Positions 36,879 to 46,968 of a DNA stretch of 64,000 nucleotides are shown here, piece after piece. The first letter of the stretch is position 1, and every line of letters starts with the position of its first letter. The stretch is from Methylomagnum ishizawai (GTDB taxonomy: Bacteria > Pseudomonadota > Gammaproteobacteria > Methylococcales > Methylococcaceae). Under the pieces are notes generated by a model. That model saw nothing but the letters and a program-made list of their open reading frames with translations, did not search any database and was not told the origin of the DNA. The DNA lies in contig NZ_AP019783.1 in the NCBI RefSeq assembly GCF_019670005.1, positions 640,501-704,500 of the forward strand, written 5' to 3'. The position numbers and the translations under genes were made by a program.

Positions 36879-37388
36879 ATGACCGAGTTATTATTCTTGC
36901 TTACTTTGGCATTCTTGGGATATGTCGCCCGCGAGGTATTCAAAACCGTCGCGGAAATCCAAAGCGGGCAGGTTTGTCCTGGAAATCCGGCACCCGCCGC
37001 CCGCGAGGAAAAAGCGGTGGTCGCCGTGGCGGAAGACATCGAAGCGCCCACGCCCGTGGCCGAACCCGCGCCCGTGGTCCAGGCCGCCGCCGAACCCGAA
37101 ATCGCCGAACCCACGACCGGGCCGGCTTCCGCCGCCGAACCCGCCCCCGCCGCTCCGGCCAAGGCCGGTTTGCCCGAGCGCGGCCCGAACCTCCGCAATC
37201 CCGCCACCGGCGAGACGGCGGCTTTCCCGACCAACTACCGTTTCGCCAAGAAATGGCTCAAGGAAGCCCTGGTCGAGGAGGGTTTGCTGGACCATATCTA
37301 CAAGCCCAGCGAATTGGACGGGGCGGGTGCCGTGGTGGTGAAGGAAGCCCTGGAGAAATTCCGCCACCTCGAGAAATACCACGCCTGA
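36879..37388 (+). CDS. Single-helix membrane-anchored hypothetical protein
   Basis: 169 residues from the ATG at 36879, which follows AGAGGGG. N-terminal helix (MTELLFLLTLAFLGYVAREVF), an Ala/Pro/Glu-rich linker (about 40-105), and a compact C-terminal domain (YRFAKKWLKEALVEEGLLDHIYKPSELDGAGAVVVKEALEKF). No family recognised. Ends at a bidirectional terminator shared with pilR. Confidence 0.65.
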   Translation: MTELLFLLTLAFLGYVAREVFKTVAEIQSGQVCPGNPAPAAREEKAVVAVAEDIEAPTPVAEPAPVVQAAAEPEIAEPTTGPASAAEPAPAAPAKAGLPERGPNLRNPATGETAAFPTNYRFAKKWLKEALVEEGLLDHIYKPSELDGAGAVVVKEALEKFRHLEKYHA

Positions 37389-37408
37389 TCCGGGTTTTCC
37401 CGAACGCT

Positions 37409-37435
37409 AAAAAGCCCCTGGAACGGGGCTTTTCT
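37409..37435. terminator. Bidirectional rho-independent terminator
   Basis: AAAAGCCCC and GGGGCTTTT arms around a TGGAAC loop, with T-tracts on both strands. It lies between the convergent membrane-protein gene and pilR. Confidence 0.85.
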
Positions 37436-37458
37436 ATGGATTGCGATACCCTGGCCGA

Positions 37459-38814
37459 TTATTCCAAATCCAGTTTCTTCAGTTTATAGCGCAGGGCGCG
37501 GAAGGTGATTCCCAGGAGTTTCGCCGCCGCCGTCCGGTTCCAGCGGGTTTTCTCCAGGGCGCGGATGATGGCCTGTTTTTCGATTTCGTCCATATAGTTT
37601 TCCAGCGAGACGCCTTCTTCCGGCAGGGGCGGGGACGGGGCGTCCTCCCCGCCCGGCGCGGGGCGGCTGGACAGGCTTTCCGGCAGGTCCAAATCGCCCA
37701 CCATGATGCGCCAGTCCTCGCACAGGGCCACGGCCCGTTCCAGGATGTTCTCCAATTCGCGCACATTGCCGGGGAAGCGGTAGCCCATCAGGGCGTCGAG
37801 CGCCTCGGGGGCCAATTGGGCGCGGGGTTCGTGGTTGATGGCGGCCAGCTTGTCGAGGACATGGTCGACCAGGATGGGGATATCGCCGCGCCGTTCCCGC
37901 AGGGAGGGCACATGCACCCCGATCACGTTGATGCGGTAGAACAAATCCTGCCGGAACGCGCCTTCCTCCACCAGTTTCGCCAGGTTCTTGTGGGTCGCGC
38001 TGATGATGCGGGTATCGACCTGGATTTCCTTGGCCTCGCCCACCGGGCGCACGGATTTTTCCTGGATGGCCCGCAACAGCTTGACTTGCAGGCTCAGGGG
38101 CAAATCGGCCACCTCGTCCAGGAACAGGCTGCCGCCGTTGGCGGCCTGGAACAGGCCCTGCTTGTCCGCCACCGCGCCGGTGAAACTGCCTTTCTTATGG
38201 CCGAAGAATTCGCTCTCCATCAGTTCCTCGGGGATGGCCCCGCAGTTGACCGGCACGAAGGGCTGGTCGGCGCGGGGGCTCATGGCGTGGATCAGGCGGG
38301 CCACCAATTCCTTGCCGGTGCCGGATTCGCCGCTGACGAACACCGGGGCCTGGCTGCGCCCGAGCTTGGCGATCTTGGCGCGGATCTCGCGCATGGCCTC
38401 GGATTCGCCCAGCAGGACCTGGCGCGAGCGGCGCTCGCGGGGTTGGCCGCGCAGCTTGAGCGCGGTATGGACCAGGTTGCGCAATACCCCGAGGTCCAGG
38501 GGCTTGCTGACGAAATCGAAGGCACCGCTTTTCATGGCGCGGATGGCGGCTTCCATGCTGCCATGGGCGGTGATGACCGCCACCGGCAGGGCCGGGCAAT
38601 GGGCCTGGATATATTCGACCAGGTCCAGGCCGTTGCCGTCGGGCAGCTTCATATCGGTGAGGCAGATGTCGAAGCTCCCGGACTGCAAGGATTGCTTGGC
38701 CTGGGCCAGGCTGCCCACCGCGCGGACATCGATATCCATGCGTTCGAGGGTCATTTCCAAAAGTTCGCGGATGGCGGGTTCGTCGTCGATGACTAGGGCG
38801 GTCGATTTGTTCAT
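37459..38814 (-). CDS. pilR: Sigma54-dependent response regulator PilR
   Basis: 451 residues. Receiver domain with phosphoacceptor D54 (CLTDMKLPDGNG); AAA+ sigma54-activator domain with Walker A GESGTGKE (162-169) and the sigma54-contacting GSFTGA loop (209-214; canonical GAFTGA); C-terminal Fis-type helix-turn-helix (RTAAAKLLGITFRALRYKL). In Pseudomonas PilR activates pilA with RpoN. It overlaps pilS by 4 bases. Confidence 0.88.
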   Translation of the reverse strand: MNKSTALVIDDEPAIRELLEMTLERMDIDVRAVGSLAQAKQSLQSGSFDICLTDMKLPDGNGLDLVEYIQAHCPALPVAVITAHGSMEAAIRAMKSGAFDFVSKPLDLGVLRNLVHTALKLRGQPRERRSRQVLLGESEAMREIRAKIAKLGRSQAPVFVSGESGTGKELVARLIHAMSPRADQPFVPVNCGAIPEELMESEFFGHKKGSFTGAVADKQGLFQAANGGSLFLDEVADLPLSLQVKLLRAIQEKSVRPVGEAKEIQVDTRIISATHKNLAKLVEEGAFRQDLFYRINVIGVHVPSLRERRGDIPILVDHVLDKLAAINHEPRAQLAPEALDALMGYRFPGNVRELENILERAVALCEDWRIMVGDLDLPESLSSRPAPGGEDAPSPPLPEEGVSLENYMDEIEKQAIIRALEKTRWNRTAAAKLLGITFRALRYKLKKLDLE

Positions 38815-40433
38815 AGGGCAACGCTGTTTTTCTCTGCATCCGGCAAATATAGCCGGAAACCACGGGCTTCTCCGTTGATCGCCCCGTATTCCAGCCGGGC
38901 TTGGTTGAGTTCGGCCAGTTCACGGGAAATATACAGCCCCAAGCCCGTGCCGGTGGACGAGGTGGTGAAAAACGGCTCGAACAGGTGCTGGACCGTCTCG
39001 GCGTCCAGGGGAGCGCCGTGGTCCAGCACCGCGACATAGGGCTCGCCCTGGACCCGGCCCACGCGCAGGACGATGGGGCCGAGTTCGGGATGCCCGTATT
39101 TCAGCGCATTCGAGCATAGGTTTTCGACGATTTGCTTGAAATGGGTGGGATCGACGCTGATTTGGGGCGGGCGGGTTTTCACATCCAGCAGGAATTGGGC
39201 CGGTCCCAGCCCCTGCCGCGCCTCGAACTCGCGTAGCCAATCCGCCAGGGTTTCCACCAGGGGGAGGGTTTCCCGCCGCGCCTCGCCGCGGCGGGAGAGT
39301 TGCAGCACGTTTTCGATCACCGAGTTGAGGCGGGCGGCGTGTTCGATGATGATCTGGACCAGGCGCCGGTCCTTGCCGCCCAGGCCCGGACATTCCTCCA
39401 GCAATTGGCTGGCGTGGTTGATGGCGCTCAGGGGATTGCGGATTTCATGGGCGATGCTGGCGGTGAGCCGCCCCAGCGAGGCCAGCTTGCTTTGCTGGAC
39501 CCGTTCGTTGCGGAGGACGCTATCTTCCAGGAAGATCATATAGGTCGGCGGCTGGGTCCGGCCCAGCCGGGTGAAACGGGCGTGGACGGGCTGGCCGTCG
39601 GCGGTCTTGAGGTCGGCGCCGTTGCGGGCGGGATCGGCCAGCCAGCGCTGGAAATGCTGGGCCAGGAACGGGCAGACGCTTTCCAGCGCCTGGCAGTGTG
39701 GCGCATGGGGATAGAGCCGCTCGGCGGCTTCGTTGGATAGGCGGATGCGGTGATGGCCATCGACCGCCAGGATGCCGGATTGCATGTTCTGGATGATGAA
39801 GGCGTTGAGCTGTTGGAGGTTCTCCACGTCGATGCCGCGCTGGGCCGCGATGGCCTCGCTCTGCTCCGCCCGCCGGGCCAGGACCATGGCCAGCAGGGCG
39901 ATGCCGAAATAGGAAGCGCCCAACATGCCGGCATAGGGGTAATTGGTATTGTGGAACAAATCGCCCAGGTCGGCGTAGACCTCCTCCACCAGCACGGCGA
40001 GGCTGGCGAGGGCCGCGAACACGATGGCGCAACGCCCGCCGACCAGGATGCCGCCCGCCGCCACCGACAAGCCCAGCAAGGCGCCGACGCCGCTGCCGAT
40101 GCCGCCGGAAGCCAGCATGATGAACGGGATCAGCATGATATCCACGAAAACCTGGGTTTGGGCCTGGAATCCGAACGCGGGCCGGCGCAACGACAGCGGG
40201 ATGGCCGCCAGGAAGATCGACGCCAGATACAGGCAGGCCGAGAAGGCGTAGAGCTGCGGCGAGAACCTGCCCAGGCCCGAGGGCAGCGCGTTGAGGAAAA
40301 ACAACAGCACCAGGGTACCGCCCAGCGCCAGCCGGTACAGGAAGAACACCGTGAGCGAATTCCAGGCTTGGGTCGCGTCGATGCGGTATTGTTTGGAGAG
40401 GGGGCAGGGCGCGATTGTTTCGGAATGTTCCAT
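38811..40433 (-). CDS. pilS: Sensor histidine kinase PilS
   Basis: 540 residues from the ATG at 40433. About six N-terminal helices (to about 190), a PAS-like segment (about 220-320), then HisKA with the phospho-His near 329 in SIAHEIRNPLSAI, and HATPase with N-box VENLCSNALKYGHPE and G-box GTGLGLYISRELA. Partner of PilR downstream. Multi-helix N-terminus matches PilS, which senses pilin in the membrane. Confidence 0.87.
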   Translation of the reverse strand: MEHSETIAPCPLSKQYRIDATQAWNSLTVFFLYRLALGGTLVLLFFLNALPSGLGRFSPQLYAFSACLYLASIFLAAIPLSLRRPAFGFQAQTQVFVDIMLIPFIMLASGGIGSGVGALLGLSVAAGGILVGGRCAIVFAALASLAVLVEEVYADLGDLFHNTNYPYAGMLGASYFGIALLAMVLARRAEQSEAIAAQRGIDVENLQQLNAFIIQNMQSGILAVDGHHRIRLSNEAAERLYPHAPHCQALESVCPFLAQHFQRWLADPARNGADLKTADGQPVHARFTRLGRTQPPTYMIFLEDSVLRNERVQQSKLASLGRLTASIAHEIRNPLSAINHASQLLEECPGLGGKDRRLVQIIIEHAARLNSVIENVLQLSRRGEARRETLPLVETLADWLREFEARQGLGPAQFLLDVKTRPPQISVDPTHFKQIVENLCSNALKYGHPELGPIVLRVGRVQGEPYVAVLDHGAPLDAETVQHLFEPFFTTSSTGTGLGLYISRELAELNQARLEYGAINGEARGFRLYLPDAEKNSVAL

Positions 40434-40642
40434 GGTGGCGCGGGGGGTTCGGTGAAGCCCGCATCGTACCGATGATTTCGGGTCGCGCCAATCGGGGGCG
40501 GGCCGGGCTTTGGCCTTTACCGGGCCTTGCGCTAAATTTATACCGATACAGGCCGTCGCATCGGAACCTGGGCCCTCCTGTTCGGCGGGGTTCCCAGGGC
40601 TTCCGCGCCGGGAAACACCCATCCACACCCACGATCCCCCCC

Positions 40643-41644
40643 ATGATCTCGACCACACGCTCCCGCGCCCTGCTGTCGGCCCTGGTCCTGGCCCTCGCGC
40701 CCGGAACGCCCTGGGCCGGCGTCCATAAATGCCTGGACCAGAACAACAAGGTGTTCTATCAGGACAAGCCTTGCCAGGAGAAGACCTCCGCCGGTCTGTC
40801 GCCCGCCCTGTCCCGGCTCAATCCGGGGGAGAACCGTCCGCAACTGCTGTGGCAGCTCGGTTCCGGCAAGAAATCCCTCTATCTCCTGGGTGGGCTGGGT
40901 TTCGGCACCGCCGATATGTATCCCTTGCCGGAAAAGCTGATGGACGCCTTCGCCGGCGCGAATGTACTGGTGATCGTCGACGATCTCGACACCGCGGGGG
41001 AGGCGGCGGCGCAACCCGCCCTCATCGCCAAGGGCGAATACAAGGACGGCACCGGCCTTGAGGACCATGTCAAGCCCGGCACCTGGCGCAAGGCGCTCGA
41101 ACTCGCCAAAAGCCTCGATATCGCCGAGGATACCCTGAACGCCCAGCGGCCTTGGCTGGCGGCTTTGAACCTCAGGGGCGCGGCGCTCAAGCGCATGGGG
41201 TACGACGAACAACTCGCCACGGCCAAGAGCTTCGTCAAGGCGGCGGAAACCCTCAAGCCCATCGTCGAATTCGATCCGCAGGCCGAACAGGCCAAGCGCT
41301 TCGACGGCATGGCCGATGCCGAGCAGGAGGTGTTCCTGCTGGAAGCCCTGCACGAGGCCGATGCCCGGAACGAGTATTTCAAAGCCCTGGACGAGGCTTG
41401 GCGCAAGGGCGATCCCGAATCGGTGGAATTCACGGTGCGGCGGGCGCTGGTGGCCGTGCCGGCCTCGCAGAAATCCTCGGAGCAATGGCTGAAATCGCGC
41501 AACGAGGCCCTGGCCCGCAGCCTGGACGAGATGGCCGCCGATGGCCGGACCTATTTCGTGGTGGTGGATGCGCGGCGGGTGGTGGGGGAGGCTGGATTGC
41601 TGGCCGCCCTGGAAGCGAAGGGATTCAGGGCGACCCGCGAGTGA
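40643..41644 (+). CDS. Exported DUF4124-TraB/GumN-like protein, degenerate active site
   Basis: 333 residues with a Sec signal (about 1-25, ending PWAG). A short DUF4124-like segment follows (VHKCLDQNNKVFYQDKPC). The rest resembles the TraB/GumN family: SLYLLGGLGFGTADMYPLPEKLMDAFAGANVLVIV and C-terminal FVVVDARRVVGEAGLLAALEAKGF. Active members have two GxxH motifs (GTxHxG at the start and GAGHxVGxxG at the end). Both His are missing here, so metalloprotease activity is unlikely. Divergent from pilS. Confidence 0.75.
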   Translation: MISTTRSRALLSALVLALAPGTPWAGVHKCLDQNNKVFYQDKPCQEKTSAGLSPALSRLNPGENRPQLLWQLGSGKKSLYLLGGLGFGTADMYPLPEKLMDAFAGANVLVIVDDLDTAGEAAAQPALIAKGEYKDGTGLEDHVKPGTWRKALELAKSLDIAEDTLNAQRPWLAALNLRGAALKRMGYDEQLATAKSFVKAAETLKPIVEFDPQAEQAKRFDGMADAEQEVFLLEALHEADARNEYFKALDEAWRKGDPESVEFTVRRALVAVPASQKSSEQWLKSRNEALARSLDEMAADGRTYFVVVDARRVVGEAGLLAALEAKGFRATRE

Positions 41645-41680
41645 GGGGAAGCGCGGGGCGACGCCCCGCGCCGGCCGGGA

Positions 41681-43549
41681 TCAGGATTCGGGCTGCTTGA
41701 ACTTCACCTCGGCGAGTTCCCTGAGGCGGGCGGCGAAGGCGGTGAATTCGCGCTGCCCCAGGCTCCGGGACAGGAATTGCCGGGCCGAATCGGTTTCCTT
41801 GGGATCGGTGGCGGAGGGCACGCCGTCCTTCACCGTCAACAGGTTGAAGATGGCGACCTCGCCGGTATCCAGTTCGGCGCTGTTGGGGGTCGGTTTGCCG
41901 TCCTGGGGGCGCGGGGTCTTGAACGCCGCGCCGACCAGGGCCGCCGGTAGCTTGTCCTCGCCGCGCTTGAAGATCGCCGGTTTATTCACCGCGAGTCCCG
42001 CGCCCTTCGCGGCTTCCGCGAAGCCCTTGCCCGCCTTTACCTGCTGCAACAACCCATCGGCTTGCTTGCGGGTCTCGCGGCGGGCGTCTTCGTCGCGCAG
42101 CTTGGCGAGGATGCCGTCCTTGACTTCGGCCAGGGGTTTGTCCGAGGCCGGTTGATGCTCCTTGACACGCAGCACCAGGGCTTTTTCCCCCTCCAGTTCT
42201 ATCGGGTCGCTGTTGCGTCCGTTCAGCACGTCCGCGCTGAACGCCGCGGTGCGTACCTTTTCCTCGGTCGCCACGCCCTCGCCCGCCTCGCGGGTGAAGG
42301 GACCGGCCTGCTCGATCTTGAGCTTGAGCTGCTGGGCGGCGGCTTCCAGGCTGTCGGGATGTTCGAAAGCCTGCTCGGTCAGGGTCTGGCCGAGATCGTA
42401 GAATTTGTTCTCCGCCGCGTTGTGCTGGGCGGTTTTGAGCAACTCGGCCTTCACCGCGTCGAAGGGCTTGATCTGGGCCGGGACCAGCTCGGTCAACTTG
42501 ATGAGATGGTAGCCGAACGAGGTTTTGACCGGCTCGGACACCGCGCCCGGCTGCAAGGCCGCGACCGCCTTGGCGAAGCTGTCTTCCATGGCGCTCTTGT
42601 CCATGAAGCCCAGGTCGCCGCCCTGCTTGGCCGAGACGGGATCGCCCGAGGCTTCCTGGGCCACCTTGGCGAAATCCTCGCCCTTGGCCAGCCGTTCGCG
42701 GAGGGCCTTGGCCTTGGCGAGGGCGGCGGGATCGGCGGCGGCGTCTTCCACCGGGATCAGGATATGGCTGAGCTTGCGGCGCTCCTCGGTGCCGAAATTG
42801 GCTTTGTGTTCCTCGTACTGGCGGCGCAGTTCGTCCTCGCCGATCTGCACCTCCTTCGCCAGGTCTTCCAGGGCCAGGACCACATATTCGATGGAGACCT
42901 TCTCGGGATTCCTGAAGTCCGCCAGATGCTCGCGGTAATACGCTTCGATCTCGGTATCGGCGAAGGCGCGGGTCGAGGGCTTCAGCGGCACGGTGGCGTA
43001 CTCGATCTCGCGCTCCTGGTTCCTGAGCCGGATCAGCGCGTCCACTTGGTCCTGGGTGGCGAAGGCGCTGTCGAGGATGCCTTTTTGATATTGCTCCATC
43101 ACCAGGGCGCGGCGGACCTGGGCGGTGAATTGTTCGGGGTTCATGCCCTGGGACGACAGCAAGGCCTTGTATTTGTCCTTGTCGAACTTGCCGTCGGTCT
43201 GGAAATAGGGCAGGGATTGGACGAAGCCGCGCATCTCGGCGTCGCCGATGGTCAGGGATTCGTCCTCGGCGCTTTGGACGAGGACTTCCTCTTGGACCAG
43301 CCGTTCCAGGGTTTCCTGGCGGAGCTGCTTCTCGTCGAAGTCGATGCCCATCAGGCTGGTGAGGCTGCGCTCGTAGGCCTGGTTCACTTCGCGGTCGAAG
43401 ATTTCGTGGCCGTTCACCACGGCCGCCGGTTTTTCCTTGCCGGTATCCATGTAATTCTGGATACCCCACAGGCCGAAGGGCACGCCGATCAGAATCAACA
43501 TTATCCAGGCAAAGATGCCTTGGGCACGATCACGAATCGCTTGGAGCAT
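41681..43549 (-). CDS. ppiD: Periplasmic folding chaperone PpiD
   Basis: 622 residues: one N-terminal helix (IFAWIMLILIGVPFGLWGI), SurA-like chaperone helices, a parvulin domain at about 265-360 (RRKLSHILIPVEDAAADP through VKTSFGYHLIKLTEL) and a C-terminal domain. Inner-membrane-anchored chaperone at the Sec exit. Last of the tig-clpPX-lon-hupB-ppiD run, separated from hupB by two tRNAs and a terminator. Confidence 0.92.
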   Translation of the reverse strand: MLQAIRDRAQGIFAWIMLILIGVPFGLWGIQNYMDTGKEKPAAVVNGHEIFDREVNQAYERSLTSLMGIDFDEKQLRQETLERLVQEEVLVQSAEDESLTIGDAEMRGFVQSLPYFQTDGKFDKDKYKALLSSQGMNPEQFTAQVRRALVMEQYQKGILDSAFATQDQVDALIRLRNQEREIEYATVPLKPSTRAFADTEIEAYYREHLADFRNPEKVSIEYVVLALEDLAKEVQIGEDELRRQYEEHKANFGTEERRKLSHILIPVEDAAADPAALAKAKALRERLAKGEDFAKVAQEASGDPVSAKQGGDLGFMDKSAMEDSFAKAVAALQPGAVSEPVKTSFGYHLIKLTELVPAQIKPFDAVKAELLKTAQHNAAENKFYDLGQTLTEQAFEHPDSLEAAAQQLKLKIEQAGPFTREAGEGVATEEKVRTAAFSADVLNGRNSDPIELEGEKALVLRVKEHQPASDKPLAEVKDGILAKLRDEDARRETRKQADGLLQQVKAGKGFAEAAKGAGLAVNKPAIFKRGEDKLPAALVGAAFKTPRPQDGKPTPNSAELDTGEVAIFNLLTVKDGVPSATDPKETDSARQFLSRSLGQREFTAFAARLRELAEVKFKQPES

Positions 43550-43606
43550 AAGCGGAACCTACCGAGTGGAAAGAAAGGGCTGGGGACGGGGCATTTCCTT
43601 GGAGCT

Positions 43607-43642
43607 AAAAAAAAGCCCCGCGTGATGCGCGGGGCTTTTTTC
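43607..43642. terminator. Bidirectional terminator between tRNA-Asp and ppiD
   Basis: GCCCCGCG and CGCGGGGC arms around TGATG, flanked by A8 on the left and T6 on the right, so it works on both strands. On the minus strand it ends the hupB-tRNA-Val-tRNA-Asp transcript; ppiD then needs its own start. Confidence 0.85.
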
Positions 43643-43648
43643 TTGGTT

Positions 43649-43725
43649 TGGCGGAGCGGACGGGGCTCGAACCCGCGACCCCCGGCGTGACAGGCCGGTA
43701 TTCTGACCAACTGAACTACCGCTCC
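43649..43725 (-). tRNA. tRNA-Asp (anticodon GTC)
   Basis: 77 bases with encoded CCA. Acceptor GGAGCGG/CCGCTCC, D-arm GTTCAGTTGGTCAGAAT, anticodon loop CTGTCAC, T-arm with GGTTCGAGCCC. Decodes GAC/GAT. Nine bases after tRNA-Val. Confidence 0.96.
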
Positions 43726-43734
43726 AAATTAACT

Positions 43735-43810
43735 TGGTGGGTGCTGTAGGGATCGAACCTACGACCCTCGCCTTGTAAGGGCGATGCTCTCCCAGCTGAG
43801 CTAAGCACCC
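43735..43810 (-). tRNA. tRNA-Val (anticodon TAC)
   Basis: 76 bases with encoded CCA. Acceptor GGGTGCT/AGCACCC, anticodon stem TCGCC/GGCGA with loop CTTACAA, T-loop TTCGATC. Begins 12 bases after the hupB stop, so probably released from the hupB transcript. Confidence 0.96.
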
Positions 43811-43822
43811 TGAAAGAGAAGG

Positions 43823-44095
43823 CTATTGTACAGCATCTTTCAGGGCTTTGCCAGCCTTGAATGCAGGAATTTTCGCGGCTTGGATGGTGATCGAATCGCC
43901 GGTCTGCGGATTGCGGCCCAGGCGCTCGGCGCGTTCCTTCACCAGGAAGGTGCCGAAGCCCACCAAGGACACGGTTTCGCCCTTGCGCAAGGCTTCGGTA
44001 ATCGCATCGATGACACCGTCCAACGCGCGCCCGGCATCCGCCTTGGTCAAGTCGGCCGCGTCGGAGATCGCCTCGATAAGTTCCGCTTTATTCAT
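43823..44095 (-). CDS. hupB: DNA-binding protein HU-beta
   Basis: 90 residues, the exact HU length: [26 protein letters not shown], the flap-strand [42 protein letters not shown] with the RNPQTG tip that intercalates DNA. Nucleoid protein. It follows lon, as in many gammaproteobacteria, and has its own promoter in the 305-bp gap. Confidence 0.96.
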   Translation of the reverse strand: MNKAELIEAISDAADLTKADAGRALDGVIDAITEALRKGETVSLVGFGTFLVKERAERLGRNPQTGDSITIQAAKIPAFKAGKALKDAVQ

Positions 44096-44288
44096 TCATT
44101 CCCCCTAGGTGAGTTGGGATTAATCGGTGATGTTCGATGAAAGCACATTTGGGTGTGCCGGGCGGCGATGGGCTGGATGTGGGGATCGGCCCGGTGCCAT
44201 CCCTGTGTCTTCAAGCCAGGGGAAACCGGCTTGAGCCATTCCCGAAAGCCGTGTTTCCGCGGTCGCGCCCGCTCGATAGGGGGGGGAA

Positions 44289-44316
44289 TTTATCAGCACA
44301 GGAAAAGCCGTGTCAA
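44289..44316 (-). promoter_or_regulatory. Sigma70-type promoter for hupB in the lon-hupB gap
   Basis: On the minus strand, consensus TTGACA (44316-44311) and GATAAA (44294-44289) with a 16-base spacer. Transcription would start near 44282, giving a leader of about 185 bases. The rest of the 305-bp gap (44096-44400) holds no coding frame; the leader may be structured, but no known motif was recognised. Confidence 0.6.
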
Positions 44317-44400
44317 GGCGGGATGGGCCTGGGAGCCTTGATTTCCGCGGCTTCCGGCCCGTTCGCGGGCTTGCGCGACGGGCCGGTCGGCGGGGTGGGG

Positions 44401-46830
44401 TCAGTGGGCGATCATGCTGCTGGCGGGCATCGCGGGGAGGGCGACGCCTTCGCCTTCCACCACCGGGGGCGGGACGGGCAGCGGCTCGGGCATGCGTTGC
44501 AGCGCGATTTTCAGCACATCGTCGATCCAGCGCACCGGGATGATGGCGAGGTCTTGCTTGATGTTCTTGGGGATTTCCGCCAAGTCCTTCTCGTTTTCCT
44601 CGGGAATCAGGACGGTGGTGATACCGCCGCGGTGGGCCGCGAGCAGCTTTTCCTTCAAGCCGCCGATGGGCAGCACCTCGCCCCTGAGGGTGATTTCGCC
44701 GGTCATCGCCACGTCCGAGCGCACCGGGATTTTGGTCAGCGCGGACACCAGGGCGGTACACATGCCGATGCCCGCGCTCGGGCCGTCTTTCGGGGTCGCG
44801 CCTTCGGGGACATGCACATGCACATCGTGCTTCTGGTAGAAAGTGGGGTCTATGCCCAGGATGTCGGAGCGGGTGCGGGCCACGGTGATGGCGGTCTGTA
44901 TCGACTCCTGCATCACTTCGCCCAGCTTGCCGGTGTAGGTCTGCTTGCCGCTGCCCGGCATGATGACCGCTTCGATGGTCAGCAATTCGCCGCCCACTTC
45001 GGTCCAGGCCAGGCCGGTGACTTGGCCGATCTGGTCGTTTTCCTCGGCGCGGCCATAACGGAAGCGCTTCACGCCCAGGTAATCCTCCAGGTTGCGGTTG
45101 GTCACGTTGACCCGTTTGCTACTGGGCTTCAAGGCCAGGTTCTTCACCACCTTGCGGCAAATCTTGGCGATATCGCGTTCCAGGTTGCGCACCCCGGCTT
45201 CGCGGGTGTGGTAGCGGATGATGTCGCGGATGGCGGATTCGTTGATGTGGATTTCGGTTTCCTTGAGGCCGTTGTTCTTGATCTGCTTGGGGATCAAGTA
45301 ACGCAGGGCGATGTTGATCTTCTCATCTTCGGTGTAGCCGGCGATGCGGATCACTTCCATGCGGTCGAGCAGCGGGGCCGGGATGTTCAGCGTGTTGGCG
45401 GTGGCGATGAACATCACTTCGGACAGGTCGAAATCGACTTCCAGGTAATGGTCGTTGAAGGTGTGGTTCTGTTCGGGGTCCAGCACTTCCAACAGGGCGG
45501 AGGCCGGGTCGCCGCGGAAATCCATCGCCATCTTGTCGATCTCGTCCAGCATCAACATGGGATTGCGGGTTTTCACCTTGGCCATGTTTTGCAGGATCTT
45601 GCCGGGCATGGAGCCGATGTAGGTACGGCGGTGGCCGCGGATTTCCGCCTCGTCGCGGACGCCGCCCAGGGCCATGCGTAGGTATTTGCGGTTGGTGGCG
45701 CGGGCGATGGACTGGCCCAGCGAGGTTTTGCCGACGCCGGGCGGCCCCACCAGGCACAGGATCGGGCCTTTGAGCTTCTTGACGCGCTGTTGCACGGCCA
45801 GATATTCCAGGATGCGCTCCTTGACCTTGTCCAGGCCGTAATGTTCGGCTTCCAGGATTTCCTCGGCGTGCTTGAGGTTGTGGTTGACCTTGGTGCGCTT
45901 CTTCCAAGGCATGCCGACCATCCAGTCGATGTAGTTCCTGACCACCGTGGCCTCGGCGGACATGGGCGACATCAGCTTGAGCTTGCTCAGCTCGGTCTCG
46001 GTCTTGACGCGGGCGGCTTCCGGCATCCCGGATTTCTTGATCTTGCGGGCCAGTTCCTCGAATTCGTTGGGCACGTCCTCCATTTCGCCCAATTCCTTCT
46101 GGATGGCTTTCATCTGCTCGTTCAGGTAGTACTCGCGCTGGTTCTTCTCCATCTGCTGCTTGACGCGGCCGCGGATGCGCTTTTCCATTTCCAGCATGTC
46201 CACCTCGCCTTCCATCAAGGTCATGAGGCGTTCGAGGCGGGCGGTGATGTCGCTGGATTCGAGGATGATTTGCTTGTCCTCGATCTTGATGGTCATGTGG
46301 GCGGCGATGGTGTCGGCCAAGCGGCTGGGGTCGTCGATGCCGGCCAGCGAGTTGAGGACTTCGGGCGGGATGCGCTTGTTCAGCTTGACGTACTGGTCGA
46401 AGGTGTTGATGACGGTGCGGACCAGCACATCCAATTCTTGTTCGCCGATGCTCAGTTCGTCCTCTTGCGGCACGACCTGGGCCATGAAGAACTTGTCCAG
46501 CACCTTGTATTTTTCCACCCGGCTGCGCTCGCTGCCTTCGACCAACACCTTGACGGTGCCGTCCGGCAGCTTGAGCAATTGCAGGATGTTCGACAGCGTG
46601 CCGACCGTGTACAGGTCTTCGAAACCGGGGTCGTCGACCTCGGCTTCCTTTTGCGCCACCAGCAGTATCTGCTTGTTGTCGCGCATGGCGCTGTCCAGGG
46701 CCAGGATCGATTTTTCCCTGCCCACGAACAGGGGGATGACCATGTGCGGGTAAACCACCACGTCGCGCAGGGGCAGAACCGGGACGGTTTTCAAAGTGGC
46801 ATGCGTTGAACTATCCATAGGGGGGACCAT
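44401..46830 (-). CDS. lon: ATP-dependent protease Lon
   Basis: 809 residues. N-terminal substrate-binding domain ([27 protein letters not shown]), coiled-coil middle, AAA+ module with Walker [10 protein letters not shown] near 362 and Walker [11 protein letters not shown], and a Ser-Lys protease domain with Ser near 684 ([10 protein letters not shown]) and Lys near 725 ([14 protein letters not shown]). Degrades misfolded and regulatory proteins. The start is 46830 or ATG 46818 ([10 protein letters not shown]); neither has a clear ribosome-binding site. The C-terminal 25 residues are Pro/Ala-rich. Confidence 0.95.
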   Translation of the reverse strand: MVPPMDSSTHATLKTVPVLPLRDVVVYPHMVIPLFVGREKSILALDSAMRDNKQILLVAQKEAEVDDPGFEDLYTVGTLSNILQLLKLPDGTVKVLVEGSERSRVEKYKVLDKFFMAQVVPQEDELSIGEQELDVLVRTVINTFDQYVKLNKRIPPEVLNSLAGIDDPSRLADTIAAHMTIKIEDKQIILESSDITARLERLMTLMEGEVDMLEMEKRIRGRVKQQMEKNQREYYLNEQMKAIQKELGEMEDVPNEFEELARKIKKSGMPEAARVKTETELSKLKLMSPMSAEATVVRNYIDWMVGMPWKKRTKVNHNLKHAEEILEAEHYGLDKVKERILEYLAVQQRVKKLKGPILCLVGPPGVGKTSLGQSIARATNRKYLRMALGGVRDEAEIRGHRRTYIGSMPGKILQNMAKVKTRNPMLMLDEIDKMAMDFRGDPASALLEVLDPEQNHTFNDHYLEVDFDLSEVMFIATANTLNIPAPLLDRMEVIRIAGYTEDEKINIALRYLIPKQIKNNGLKETEIHINESAIRDIIRYHTREAGVRNLERDIAKICRKVVKNLALKPSSKRVNVTNRNLEDYLGVKRFRYGRAEENDQIGQVTGLAWTEVGGELLTIEAVIMPGSGKQTYTGKLGEVMQESIQTAITVARTRSDILGIDPTFYQKHDVHVHVPEGATPKDGPSAGIGMCTALVSALTKIPVRSDVAMTGEITLRGEVLPIGGLKEKLLAAHRGGITTVLIPEENEKDLAEIPKNIKQDLAIIPVRWIDDVLKIALQRMPEPLPVPPPVVEGEGVALPAMPASSMIAH

Positions 46831-46907
46831 TGGTTGTAGGAGGGGGTGGATTGAAGATATAGGCGGGGGGGGAATGAATACAAGGGGCGCTGAAATAAAA
46901 CCGCAAA

Positions 46908-46934
46908 AAAAATCGCCCGCAAGCGGGCGATTGT
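46908..46934 (-). terminator. Rho-independent terminator of clpX
   Basis: AATCGCCCGC and GCGGGCGATT arms around a short loop, followed on the minus strand by T8. It separates clpX from lon, so lon probably has its own promoter in the 46840-46900 AT-rich stretch. Confidence 0.85.
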
Positions 46935-46968
46935 TTATTTACGGTTAATTGTCGGGTGGATTCTAGGG

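Noticed and set aside
41645-41680. GC hairpin between the TraB-like gene and ppiD as a terminator
   Set aside because: The stem is strong but neither strand has a following T-run, so it was not listed as a terminator.
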